Assembly: GCF_002217755.1 (NCBI RefSeq) | Contig: NZ_BCFL01000029.1 | Coordinates: 62,001-126,000 of the forward strand | Source: Streptomyces hyaluromycini | GTDB lineage: Bacteria; Actinomycetota; Actinomycetes; Streptomycetales; Streptomycetaceae | Length of the DNA stretch: 64,000 bases | Direction: 5' to 3' | Shown: piece after piece, positions 10,301-17,890 of the stretch | How the letters are laid out: each line of letters starts with the position of its first letter | Position numbering within the stretch: the first letter of the stretch is position 1 | The notes under the pieces: model-generated | Database searches by the model: none | What the model saw: the letters and a program-made list of their open reading frames with translations, nothing else | Told to the model about the DNA's origin: nothing | Made by a program: the position numbers and the translations under genes

Positions 10301-13300
10301 CCGCCCGCGGCCTGCGCGACGCGTACGCCACGGGCGAGGAGTGGACCACTCCGGCGGGCAGTTGCTTCGCACCCCGCCCGATCGGCCCGGACGGCAAGGT
10401 GGCCCTGGTGTACCCGGGTGCCTTCAACTCCTATCCCGGGCTGGGCCGCGACCTGTTCCGCATCTTCCCCTCCCTTCTCGGCGGCTTCGAGTCGGAGGCG
10501 GGCGACCCGGACCGGATGTTCCGTGCCGCCCAGCTGTATCCGCGGACCCAGACCGCCCCGGAGCGACGGGACCTGATGCGCCTTGAGGGCGAACTCGGCG
10601 AGGACATCCCGTTCATGCTCGCCACCGGCACCACCTTCGCCATCCTCTACACGGACCTGGTCCGCGAGCGGCTCGGCGTCACGGCGCACGGCGCGTTCGG
10701 CTACAGCCTCGGCGAGTCCAGCATGCTGTTCGCCACCGGCGGCTGGCGGCGATCCGCCCGCCGCGACGACCGGATCAGCGCCACCCCGCTGTTCCGGGGC
10801 CGGCTGACCGGCCCCCGGCGCACGGTCCGGGAGCTGTGGAACCTGCCCGACGACACCCCGGACGAGGCCGTGTGGGGCAGCTTCGTCCTCCTGGAGTCGG
10901 CGGACCGGGTCACCGAGGCCCTGGCCCGCCACGACCGGGTCTTCCTCACCCACGTCAACACCCCCACCGAGGCGGTCATCGCGGGCGATCCGGTCCAGTG
11001 CCGGGCGCTGATCGAGGAGTTGGGCTGCCCGTCGGCCCGCTCCCCCGTCGGCTCGGTGATGCACTGCCCGGTCGTGGACGGCGAGCTGGCCGGCCTGGCC
11101 GAGCTCAACAACCATCCGACGGGCTCCGTGGGCGGCCTCGAACTGTTCAGCGCCTACGACTACGAGCCCGTCGGCGACCTCGACTCGGCGGAGGTGGCCC
11201 GACGCATCGCCCGGACCCTGCGCTCCACCATCGACTTCCCGAGGCTCGTGCGCACCGCCTACGACCGGGGGTTCCGCTACTTCGTCGAGACCGGCCCCGG
11301 GGCCACCTGCACGCGCTGGGTGCACGACACCCTCGGCGACGCCGCGCACGTCGCGATGCCGGTGGACCGCCGGGGCGTGCCGGCCGCCCGTTCGGTGGCC
11401 CAGCTCGCCGCCCGGCTGGTCGCCCACGGCCTGCCGCTCGACATGGCGGGCCTGCTCGGCCCGGACCCGGTGACCGCCGGGCGCGCCCCGCTGCTGCGGG
11501 TGCCGGTCGGCGGCGGCCCGTCCATCCTGGCCGGGATCGCGGAGCGTACGAAGCCCGCCGTGCCCGTCCCGGCCCCCACCTCTGTCCACGGCGCCCGTGC
11601 GGAAGAACGCGCGCCGTCCGTCCGTACGGCCGTACCGGCACCGGTGGCCGCCCCCGTCGACGCCGAGGACGCGCGGCCCGCCCCCGTGGCCGCCGTCTCG
11701 CTGGAGGTAACCGACCTGATGCCCGCCGACCCGACACTCGAAGACACCGAGGTCATCACCTTCGACGGCGAACCCCTCGCGTTCCTGCCGTGGACGGAAC
11801 AGACGGAAGAGCCCGTACGGCCCGAGACACCCCGGCCACGCCCGGCCTCGGCCCCGCGCCCGGCCACGGCCCCGCAGCCGGCTGCCGCGCCCGGCGGCTC
11901 CGCCGCCGACCTGCTCCGTGACATACGGCAGCAGATGGTGGCCACGCACTCGGTGGTCATGGAGACCCAGCGCGTCCTCCAGGAGCACACCCTCACCCGG
12001 ACGGAAGCGCTGCTGGACGCCGGCGCACCGGCCCCCGCACCGGCCCGGCCCGCCGGGCACGCGACCACCGGGCCCGTGGTCGCCGGGCCCGTGGCCGTCG
12101 AGCCCGTGGTCGTCGAGCCCACGGCCGTGCTGCCCCCCGCCGAGCCCCCCGCGCTGCCGGCCGGCTCGCCGCGCTCCCCGCGCACCCCCGGCGTCATCTG
12201 GGACGAGCAGCAGCTCCTCGCCTTCGCCACCGGCCGCCTCACCGACGTCTTCGGCCCCGAGTTCACCGAGATCGACGGCTACGCCAAGCGCGTCCGGCTG
12301 CCCGCGCCGCCGTACCACTTCGTCACCCGCGTCACCGCGCTCCAGGCCGAGACCGGGGTGTACGAGCCGTCGTTCATCCGCACCGAGTACGACGTGCCCG
12401 AGGACGCCTGGTACGCGGTGGACGGCGGAGTGCCGCCGGCCGTGGCCATCGAGGCCGGCCAGTGCGACCTGCTCCTGATCAGCTACCTGGGCATCGACTT
12501 CCGCAACAAGGGCGAGCGCGTCTACCGGCTGCTCGACAGCAAGCTGGTCTTCCACGGCGACCTGCCGCGCACCGGCCAGACCCTGCGTTACGACATCTCG
12601 ATCAACCGGTTCGTCCGGCAGGGCGACACGACCCTCTTCTTCTTCAGCTACCTCTGCTACGCGGACGGCGAGCTGATCCTCGAACTCAAGGACGCCTGCG
12701 CCGGGTTCTTCTCCGCGGCGGAACTGGCCACCCCGCTCGGCGTGGTCATCACGGCGAAGGAGAAGCAGCGGCGGGAGGCGCTGACGAAGACCTGGTTCAA
12801 GCCGCTGGCGGACACCGACCGGAACCATCTCACCGCCGCCGACCTGGAGTTGCTCGCCGAGGGGAAGCCGGGCGAGGTCTTCGGACCGCACCACGCCCAG
12901 GACCCCGGCCTCAACCCGGCGCTGCGGCTGCCCGACGCCCGCCTGCGGATGGTCGACGAGATCCGCATCGACCGCACGGGCGGTCCGCGCGGGCTCGGTG
13001 CGATCACGGCGTACAAGCGTCTGGTGCCGGACGCCTGGTACTTCGAGTGCCACTTCCCCGACGACCCGGTGCTGGCCGGCTCGATGGTCGCGGAGGGCGC
13101 GGTGCAGACCCTCCAGGCCTACCTCCTCCACCAGGGCATGCACCTGGTGCTGCCGGACGCCCGCTTCCAGACCGTCATCGGCCTGGAGACCGAGGTGCAG
13201 GTGCGCGGCCAGATCACCCCGGAGCACCGGGAGATCCGGTACGAGATCGAGGTCATGGAACTGACGCTGCTGCCACGGCCCTCCGTGATCGCGGACGTCC

Positions 13301-14565
13301 TGGTGTACCTCGGCGACAAGGCGGTGATCCGGATGCGGAACTTCGGCATCCAGGTCCGCGAGAAGGACGGCACCGCGTACCGTCCGCCGCTCGGCGGTGT
13401 CCCCGGGTTCCTCGGCCGCCGCAACCGCTCCGGCGAGCCCGCGATGATCAACGAACTGCACCTGGCGCACGCCGCGAAGGGCGACCTGGGGACGGCGATG
13501 GGCCCCGAGTTCGACGTCTACAAGGAGAGCCGGGCGCCGTACATCCCCAACGGGGACTTCCAGTTCGTCGACCGGATCATGCGACTCAAGGGTACGCGCG
13601 GTGAGTTGAAGCCGGGCGCCGAGATGGTCACGGAGTACGACTCCCCCGCCGACGCCTGGTACTACCGCGAGAACTCCCACCCGCACCTGCCCAACTGCGT
13701 CTACATGGAGACGTCGTTGCAGGCGGCGATCCTGCTCGGCTACTACCTGGGGGCCACCCTCAAGCAGCCGGAGACCGAGTACTCCATCCGCAACCTCGAC
13801 GGCAGTGCCACCCTCGTCAAGGACGTGGACCTGCGCGGCAAGACGATCCGGCACCACTCCACGCTCCTGATGACCAGCGCGGTCTCGGGCGCCGTGCTCC
13901 AGAACTTCCGCTACGAACTCTCCGCCGACGGCGAGGTGTTCTACACCGGCGAGTCCCTCTTCGGCTACTTCAGCGAGGCCGCGCTCGCCAACCAGCTGGG
14001 CCTGGACAGCGGCACGTACGTGGCACCCTGGATCGAGCAGGCGAAGCCGGAGAACGTCCGCCGCATCGAACTCTCGGACGACGCCCCGCAGTTCGGCGGC
14101 GAGCTCCGCCTCCCCGCCGGTCACTTCCACCTCGTGGACCACGTCGACCTGGTCGAGGACGGCGGCCGGCACGGCAAGGGGTATCTCCACGGCCACCGCG
14201 CGATCCGGCCCGACGAGTGGTACTTCGACTGCCACTTCCACCGCGACCCGGTGATGCCCGGCTCGCTCGGTGTGGAGGCGATCCTCCAGGCCATGCGCCT
14301 GTACGTGCTGGAGCGGGGCCTGGCGGACGGCATCGAGCGCCCCCGGTTCGCGCTCGGCACCGGCATCGCCATGAGCTGGAAGTACCGCGGCCAGATCCTG
14401 CGCCACGACGGCGAGCTGAGCTTCGACGTGCACGTCAAGGAGGTCCGCCGGGACGGCGACCGGCTCGTCGTGGTCGCCGACGCCGACCTGTGGAAGCCGG
14501 GGCTGCGCATCTACGAACTCACCGACGTGGCCATCGAGGTCCGTCCCGACGACACCCACGCCTGA
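7315..14565 (+). CDS. pfaC: PfaC-type secondary-lipid/PUFA synthase (KS-CLF-AT-DHx4)
   Basis: A 2416-aa multidomain synthase partner of PfaA. Domains: active KS (1-455) with Cys195, His330 (ECHATGTP) and His368 (GNLGHLL); a second KS-like domain (about 460-905) in which the nucleophile is replaced by Gly665, hence a chain-length factor; an acyltransferase (about 1025-1370) with Ser1131 in GYSLGES; an Ala/Pro/Val-rich linker; then four hotdog segments at about 1625-1815, 1875-2040, 2085-2245 and 2260-2410. The second and fourth carry FabA-like CHF motifs (His1913, His2307) with downstream SMVAEG and SLGVEA, so two catalytic/partner DH pairs are likely. The AT inside PfaC recalls myxobacterial Pfa3-like enzymes, but no acylglycerolphosphate acyltransferase domain is seen. 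ATG at 7315 follows GGAGGAAA; an upstream in-frame start at 7243 has no such site. Confidence 0.93.
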   Translation: MSKYAIVGISCLFPGAETPDAFWRNLRDGVDSRTEGGPDVFGPAPDPRVADREHAITCVRGGFVTGFEFDPTGYRLRPEDLTRLDRVFHWSLHTAREALRDSGHADRPELLARTGLVVGDYSFPTPASARISLPLVHEAVLDGVRRSGHPAPAPAALLDPAAVHPADARVSGAPARIAAAALGLGGPRYALDAACSSALYALKLACDHLAAGQADLVLAGGVCAPDPTLIHLSFSDLHAYPENGISQPFDARSTGILTGQGAGMVAVRRLTDALADGDRIYAVVDGIGLSNDGAGRHLLVPNPSGQLASYELAYARAGFGPDEVDYLECHATGTPVGDGTEAESVVGWFGAHGGTVPPLGSVKGNLGHLLTVAGLSSLLKVILAMGHGELPPTIGVGQPLTDALPLVREARSWPDGRPGPRRAAVSAFGFGGTNAHVVLSQEAVDEGESEPAVPPTLDIVGLGAHFGTLDSAAAFERALHDGTDAFRPLPEHRWRGLEETAGGTLERAGLDRAHLPEGGFVDRIEMDPAGHRIPPADLRNYNLQHALMSKVADEALRDAGYDRTVPPGAKAPQARRIAVVVAMEIEPSAHLHLARHGIGDFLQRAYAEAGLELPGDLAQAAREAIHRPIVANEVLSYIGNIMASRISSLWNLTGPSFTVSSDAAGAAEALQIARLLLLDETVEAVLVGAVDLAGSPESLLLRGTAPVPGAGLTFGDGQRGVRIGEGAGAVVVTRPGARRAQRVYARVDSVAVRHSAPVDGRLPEADADALAEAAGQALAAAGIGPGDIGYLEAHAGGTAVRDAAEVDALARVYPAGSGTVALGSAKAQVGDTVGASALAGLLRAVLCLHHGYLPGVPGWRRPAPELAERFAASALHVPDASRPWLRTDHTRRRYAAVNVIGSDGAHGHLVLSAEGTRGDVAPVDWRRAGAPALLPLGAADIDGLLAEVARHTELLDAGADPYHLGRAAAERLPGSALRVVLVGRDREQLLQQLESAARGLRDAYATGEEWTTPAGSCFAPRPIGPDGKVALVYPGAFNSYPGLGRDLFRIFPSLLGGFESEAGDPDRMFRAAQLYPRTQTAPERRDLMRLEGELGEDIPFMLATGTTFAILYTDLVRERLGVTAHGAFGYSLGESSMLFATGGWRRSARRDDRISATPLFRGRLTGPRRTVRELWNLPDDTPDEAVWGSFVLLESADRVTEALARHDRVFLTHVNTPTEAVIAGDPVQCRALIEELGCPSARSPVGSVMHCPVVDGELAGLAELNNHPTGSVGGLELFSAYDYEPVGDLDSAEVARRIARTLRSTIDFPRLVRTAYDRGFRYFVETGPGATCTRWVHDTLGDAAHVAMPVDRRGVPAARSVAQLAARLVAHGLPLDMAGLLGPDPVTAGRAPLLRVPVGGGPSILAGIAERTKPAVPVPAPTSVHGARAEERAPSVRTAVPAPVAAPVDAEDARPAPVAAVSLEVTDLMPADPTLEDTEVITFDGEPLAFLPWTEQTEEPVRPETPRPRPASAPRPATAPQPAAAPGGSAADLLRDIRQQMVATHSVVMETQRVLQEHTLTRTEALLDAGAPAPAPARPAGHATTGPVVAGPVAVEPVVVEPTAVLPPAEPPALPAGSPRSPRTPGVIWDEQQLLAFATGRLTDVFGPEFTEIDGYAKRVRLPAPPYHFVTRVTALQAETGVYEPSFIRTEYDVPEDAWYAVDGGVPPAVAIEAGQCDLLLISYLGIDFRNKGERVYRLLDSKLVFHGDLPRTGQTLRYDISINRFVRQGDTTLFFFSYLCYADGELILELKDACAGFFSAAELATPLGVVITAKEKQRREALTKTWFKPLADTDRNHLTAADLELLAEGKPGEVFGPHHAQDPGLNPALRLPDARLRMVDEIRIDRTGGPRGLGAITAYKRLVPDAWYFECHFPDDPVLAGSMVAEGAVQTLQAYLLHQGMHLVLPDARFQTVIGLETEVQVRGQITPEHREIRYEIEVMELTLLPRPSVIADVLVYLGDKAVIRMRNFGIQVREKDGTAYRPPLGGVPGFLGRRNRSGEPAMINELHLAHAAKGDLGTAMGPEFDVYKESRAPYIPNGDFQFVDRIMRLKGTRGELKPGAEMVTEYDSPADAWYYRENSHPHLPNCVYMETSLQAAILLGYYLGATLKQPETEYSIRNLDGSATLVKDVDLRGKTIRHHSTLLMTSAVSGAVLQNFRYELSADGEVFYTGESLFGYFSEAALANQLGLDSGTYVAPWIEQAKPENVRRIELSDDAPQFGGELRLPAGHFHLVDHVDLVEDGGRHGKGYLHGHRAIRPDEWYFDCHFHRDPVMPGSLGVEAILQAMRLYVLERGLADGIERPRFALGTGIAMSWKYRGQILRHDGELSFDVHVKEVRRDGDRLVVVADADLWKPGLRIYELTDVAIEVRPDDTHA

Positions 14566-14588
14566 TGCTTCGAGGAGACGTCCGAGTC

Positions 14589-16208
14589 ATGCACGCCCAG
14601 CCCACTCCGCTGCGCTGGCAGGGAGCGAGCGCCCCGCACACCGACCCGGCGGGCATCTACGGGGCCCTCGCCGATCTGGACCGCCCCTGCTTCGTGGTCC
14701 GCACTCCGCACGGCATCGGGGCGGCGGCCGGCGGCACCGCCACGGCGGGCCCGCAGGGCCTCCCCCTGCTGGCCGCCGCCGCTCCCCTGCCGCCCCGCAC
14801 CCTCGGCTCGCCGGCCTTCCTGGCCGCGCACGGCGTCCGGAACGCCTACATGGCCGGCGCGATGGCCGGCGGCATCGCCTCCGCCGACATGGTGATCGCA
14901 CTGGCCCGCGAGGGCTTCCTCGCCTCCTACGGCGCGGCCGGACTGCTCCCGGAGACCATCGCGAAGGCGCTCACCCGCTTCGCACAGGAGATCCCCGGTC
15001 TTCCGTACGCCGTCAACCTGATCCACAGCCCGAGCGAGGAGCGCCTGGAGCGCGAGGCCGTGGAGCTGTTCCTGCGGCACGGGGTGCGGTGCGTGGAGGC
15101 GTCGGCCTTCATGAGCCTCAGCCCGCACGTGGTGCGCTACCGCCTGGCCGGCCTGCGCCGCGAGCCGCAGTCCGGTGCCGTGGTGTCGGACCACCGGCTC
15201 ATCGCGAAGATCTCCCGCCCGGAGACCGCCGAGCGCTTCATGCGCCCCGCCCCGGCCACCATCATCAGTGCGCTGCTCGGCCAGGGCCTGATCACCGCCG
15301 AACAGGCCGACCTGGCCAAGTACGTGCCGATGGCCGACGACATCACGGTCGAGGGCGACTCCGGCGGCCACACCGACCGCCGCCCGCTCCCGGCCCTCCT
15401 CCCGACGATCCTGCGGCTGCGCGACACGGTCCAGCACGAGCACCGCTACCCGGTGCCCATCCGGGTCGGCGCGGCCGGCGGCCTGGGCTGTCCGGTCTCG
15501 GTCGCGGGTGCCTTCGCGATGGGCGCCGCGTACGTCGTGACCGGCTCGGTCAACCAGTCGTGCGTGGAGTCCGGCGCCTCGAAGGCCACCAAGGCGCTGC
15601 TCGGCGACGCCGGTATCGCGGACTGCGAGATGGCACCGGCGGCCGACATGTTCGAGATGGGCGTGGAACTCCAGGTGCTGAAGAAGGGCACCCTGTTCCC
15701 GATGCGCGCCAAGCGCCTGTACGAGCTGTACCAGTCGTACGACGGCCTGGAGGCCCTCCCGGCGGCCGAGCGCACCAAGCTGGAGACGCAGGTCTTCCGC
15801 CGTCCGCTGGAGGACGTCTGGCAGGAGTGCGTCGGCTACTTCACCCGCCGCGACCCCGAGCAGCTGGCCCGCGCCGCCGGCAACCCGAAGCGGCGGATGG
15901 CGCTGGTCTTCCGCTGGTACCTGGGCATGGCCTCGCGCTGGTCCACGACCGGCGACCCGGACCGCGTCCTGGACTACCAGGTGTGGTGCGGCCCGGCGAT
16001 GGGCGCCTTCAACGACTGGGTCACCGCCAGCTACCTCAAGGCCCCCGGCAACCGCCGCGTGGCCGACGTCGCCCACCACCTGATGCGCGGCGCGGCCTTC
16101 CACACCCGACTGGCCCAGCTGCGCGTCGCGGGCGTCCGCATCCCGCCCTCGGCGGCGGACTACCGCCCGGTCCCGCTGGAGTCCCCCGCACTGGAGGGCG
16201 CCCGATGA
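14589..16208 (+). CDS. pfaD: PfaD-type FMN enoyl reductase of secondary-lipid synthase
   Basis: A 539-aa 2-nitropropane-dioxygenase-like TIM-barrel flavoprotein, the trans-acting enoyl reductase of PUFA synthases. Visible family signatures include TLGSPAFLAAHGV, GDSGGHTDRRP and AAGGLGCPVSVAGAF (phosphate/FMN-binding glycine region), and the C-terminal MGAFNDWV segment typical of PfaD. The preferred ATG at 14589 has GAGGAGA 10 nt upstream. An in-frame ATG at 14565 touches the pfaC stop codon but has no visible ribosome site. The gene follows pfaC directly and its stop overlaps the next start (ATGA), implying translational coupling. It reduces double bonds that the DH domains create, setting the unsaturation pattern of the product. 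Confidence 0.92.
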   Translation: MHAQPTPLRWQGASAPHTDPAGIYGALADLDRPCFVVRTPHGIGAAAGGTATAGPQGLPLLAAAAPLPPRTLGSPAFLAAHGVRNAYMAGAMAGGIASADMVIALAREGFLASYGAAGLLPETIAKALTRFAQEIPGLPYAVNLIHSPSEERLEREAVELFLRHGVRCVEASAFMSLSPHVVRYRLAGLRREPQSGAVVSDHRLIAKISRPETAERFMRPAPATIISALLGQGLITAEQADLAKYVPMADDITVEGDSGGHTDRRPLPALLPTILRLRDTVQHEHRYPVPIRVGAAGGLGCPVSVAGAFAMGAAYVVTGSVNQSCVESGASKATKALLGDAGIADCEMAPAADMFEMGVELQVLKKGTLFPMRAKRLYELYQSYDGLEALPAAERTKLETQVFRRPLEDVWQECVGYFTRRDPEQLARAAGNPKRRMALVFRWYLGMASRWSTTGDPDRVLDYQVWCGPAMGAFNDWVTASYLKAPGNRRVADVAHHLMRGAAFHTRLAQLRVAGVRIPPSAADYRPVPLESPALEGAR

Positions 16209-17875
16209 CCCCCGACGAACTGGAACGCCTGCTGGGCGACCCGTACGACCCGCTCAATCCGTACGGGTTCGCGGCGGCGGTCGCCCGCGACGAACAGGAC
16301 GCGTTCCCCGAGGAGTTGTGCGCGAAGCTGCGCGAGGCCGGCTTCCACCTGAACTACCTCCCGCGCGAGTGGGGCGGCCGCTTCGAGTCCTTCGACCGCA
16401 GCATGCTCCTGGTCCGCACGGCCGCCCGCCGGGACCTCAACGTGATGCCCGGCACGATGTTCGGCATCACCGCCGCCACCTGCCTCGCCCTGCACGGCTC
16501 GCCCGAGCAGCGCAAGCGGGCGGGCCAGATCCTCACCGAGGGCGGCGCGATCGGCTTCGCCCTCTCCGAGGCACGGCACGGCAGCGACCTGCTGGCGAAC
16601 ACGGCCCGCCTCGAACCGACCGCTGACGGCTGGGAGTTGACGGGCGACAAGTGGCTGGTCGGCCTCGGCCACCGCTGCGAGGCGGCCTATGTGGTCGCCA
16701 AGACGGGCGAGCGCGGCCCGGCCGCCTACTCCGCGGTCTTCGTCGACCTCACCACCGGCACCGGCCTGGACCGCGGCCCGCTGGTCCCGGCCGCCGGCAT
16801 GCGCGGCATCGACTTCGCCGACCTGGGCTTCGACCGCTTCCCGGTCCCGCGCGAGGCCCTGGTGGGCCGGGAGGGCGAGGCGCTGGAGTCGGTGATGAAG
16901 GCGCAGCAGGTGGTCCGCGTGATGAGCATGGCGGGCAGCCTGGGCATCGCCGACACGGCACTCCGCCAGACGCTGGACTTCGCGGCGGACCGAAGGGTGG
17001 GCCGGACGACGGTCCTGCGATCCCCCTATCCCAGACGCGAGCTGGCCATCGCATCGGCGGCCCTGCTGGCGGCGGACGCAACGGCGCTAGCGGCGTCGAG
17101 GGGCATCCATGTGGTCCCCGAGACCTTCAGCGTCTGGGGCTGCGCGGCGAAGCACGTGGTGGCGGAGAGCACGGAGGAGATCCTGCGGCGCTGCGGGGGC
17201 GTACTGGCATCGAGAGCGGTGCTCCGCGACGGCATATTCCAGAAGCTCCAGAGAGACGCGCAGATCGTGAGGGTGGTGGACACAAGTCCCCTGGCGAACC
17301 TCCGCTCGTTCGCAAGTCAACTGCAGCAGACGCTTAGGGGCGCGGGGAACTGCGCGACCAGCCCCCACGCACCCGCAGCCAGAGATCAAATCCAAGCCGT
17401 CTTCAACCTCGAAGAGCCCCTCCCCCCATACGCCCCCGACCGTCTCGACCTCAACGCCCGCGGCTACGACCCGGTCACCGCCGCACTCCCCCTCATCGCC
17501 CCCGAAGCCCTCGCCAGACTCACCGCCGCAGCGGACCACCCCACCGCACACCTCGTCACCCAACTGGTCGCAGCCGTGGGCGATCTCCCCGCAGAACTCG
17601 CCGCCGCCGACCGGGACACCGGCCTCATAGACGTGGCCGAACGCTTCACCTGGCTCCACGCGGCAGCGTCCTGCCTCCACCTCTGGTGGGCCAACGAAAG
17701 CAACCCCTTCTTCACCACCGGCTGGCTGCACGCCACCCTCGCCCACCTCCTCGCGAGAGCGACCGGCACCGATCTCCGCCGAGAGGGCGACGCCCAGCTC
17801 CCCGCGCTGGACATCACCACCGACCTGCACGACCACGACCAGCTCTTCAGCGCCCTCCCTGTCCACTTGGCCTGA
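16205..17875 (+). CDS. Long acyl-CoA dehydrogenase-like protein (first of a pair)
   Basis: A 556-aa protein whose first ~370 residues are an acyl-CoA dehydrogenase fold: EWGGRFES, a FALSEARHGSDL flavin/substrate motif and GDKWLVG. It carries an extra C-terminal helical part of about 180 residues, so it is much longer than ordinary dehydrogenases (~380-400 aa). The place of the usual catalytic Glu (YEGT in classical enzymes) appears as VVDTSP, so the catalytic base may be Asp, shifted or absent. Start overlaps the pfaD stop (ATGA). An interspersed Streptomyces repeat lies in frame at about residues 377-392, between the two halves. Probably desaturates or otherwise oxidises an acyl-ACP or acyl-CoA made by the Pfa synthase; this role is inferred from position. 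Confidence 0.82.
   Translation: MTPDELERLLGDPYDPLNPYGFAAAVARDEQDAFPEELCAKLREAGFHLNYLPREWGGRFESFDRSMLLVRTAARRDLNVMPGTMFGITAATCLALHGSPEQRKRAGQILTEGGAIGFALSEARHGSDLLANTARLEPTADGWELTGDKWLVGLGHRCEAAYVVAKTGERGPAAYSAVFVDLTTGTGLDRGPLVPAAGMRGIDFADLGFDRFPVPREALVGREGEALESVMKAQQVVRVMSMAGSLGIADTALRQTLDFAADRRVGRTTVLRSPYPRRELAIASAALLAADATALAASRGIHVVPETFSVWGCAAKHVVAESTEEILRRCGGVLASRAVLRDGIFQKLQRDAQIVRVVDTSPLANLRSFASQLQQTLRGAGNCATSPHAPAARDQIQAVFNLEEPLPPYAPDRLDLNARGYDPVTAALPLIAPEALARLTAAADHPTAHLVTQLVAAVGDLPAELAAADRDTGLIDVAERFTWLHAAASCLHLWWANESNPFFTTGWLHATLAHLLARATGTDLRREGDAQLPALDITTDLHDHDQLFSALPVHLA
17334..17371 (+). repeat. Interspersed Streptomyces repeat within a coding sequence
   Basis: This segment belongs to the short GC-rich repeat commonly scattered between genes in Streptomyces. 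Its core GGAACTGCGCGACCAGCC at 17346-17363 is repeated exactly at 21729-21746, just after the operon. Here it lies inside the first long acyl-CoA dehydrogenase gene and is read through in frame as a short linker-like stretch containing GNCATSPHA. Confidence 0.8.
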
Positions 17876-17890
17876 CCGTCGGAGACACCC

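Noticed and set aside
8224..14559. 2111-codon open frame on the minus strand opposite pfaC
   Set aside because: Shadow of the PfaC frame caused by very high GC; its translation is Gly/Arg/Val/Asp low-complexity with no domain, while the + frame has full catalytic motifs.
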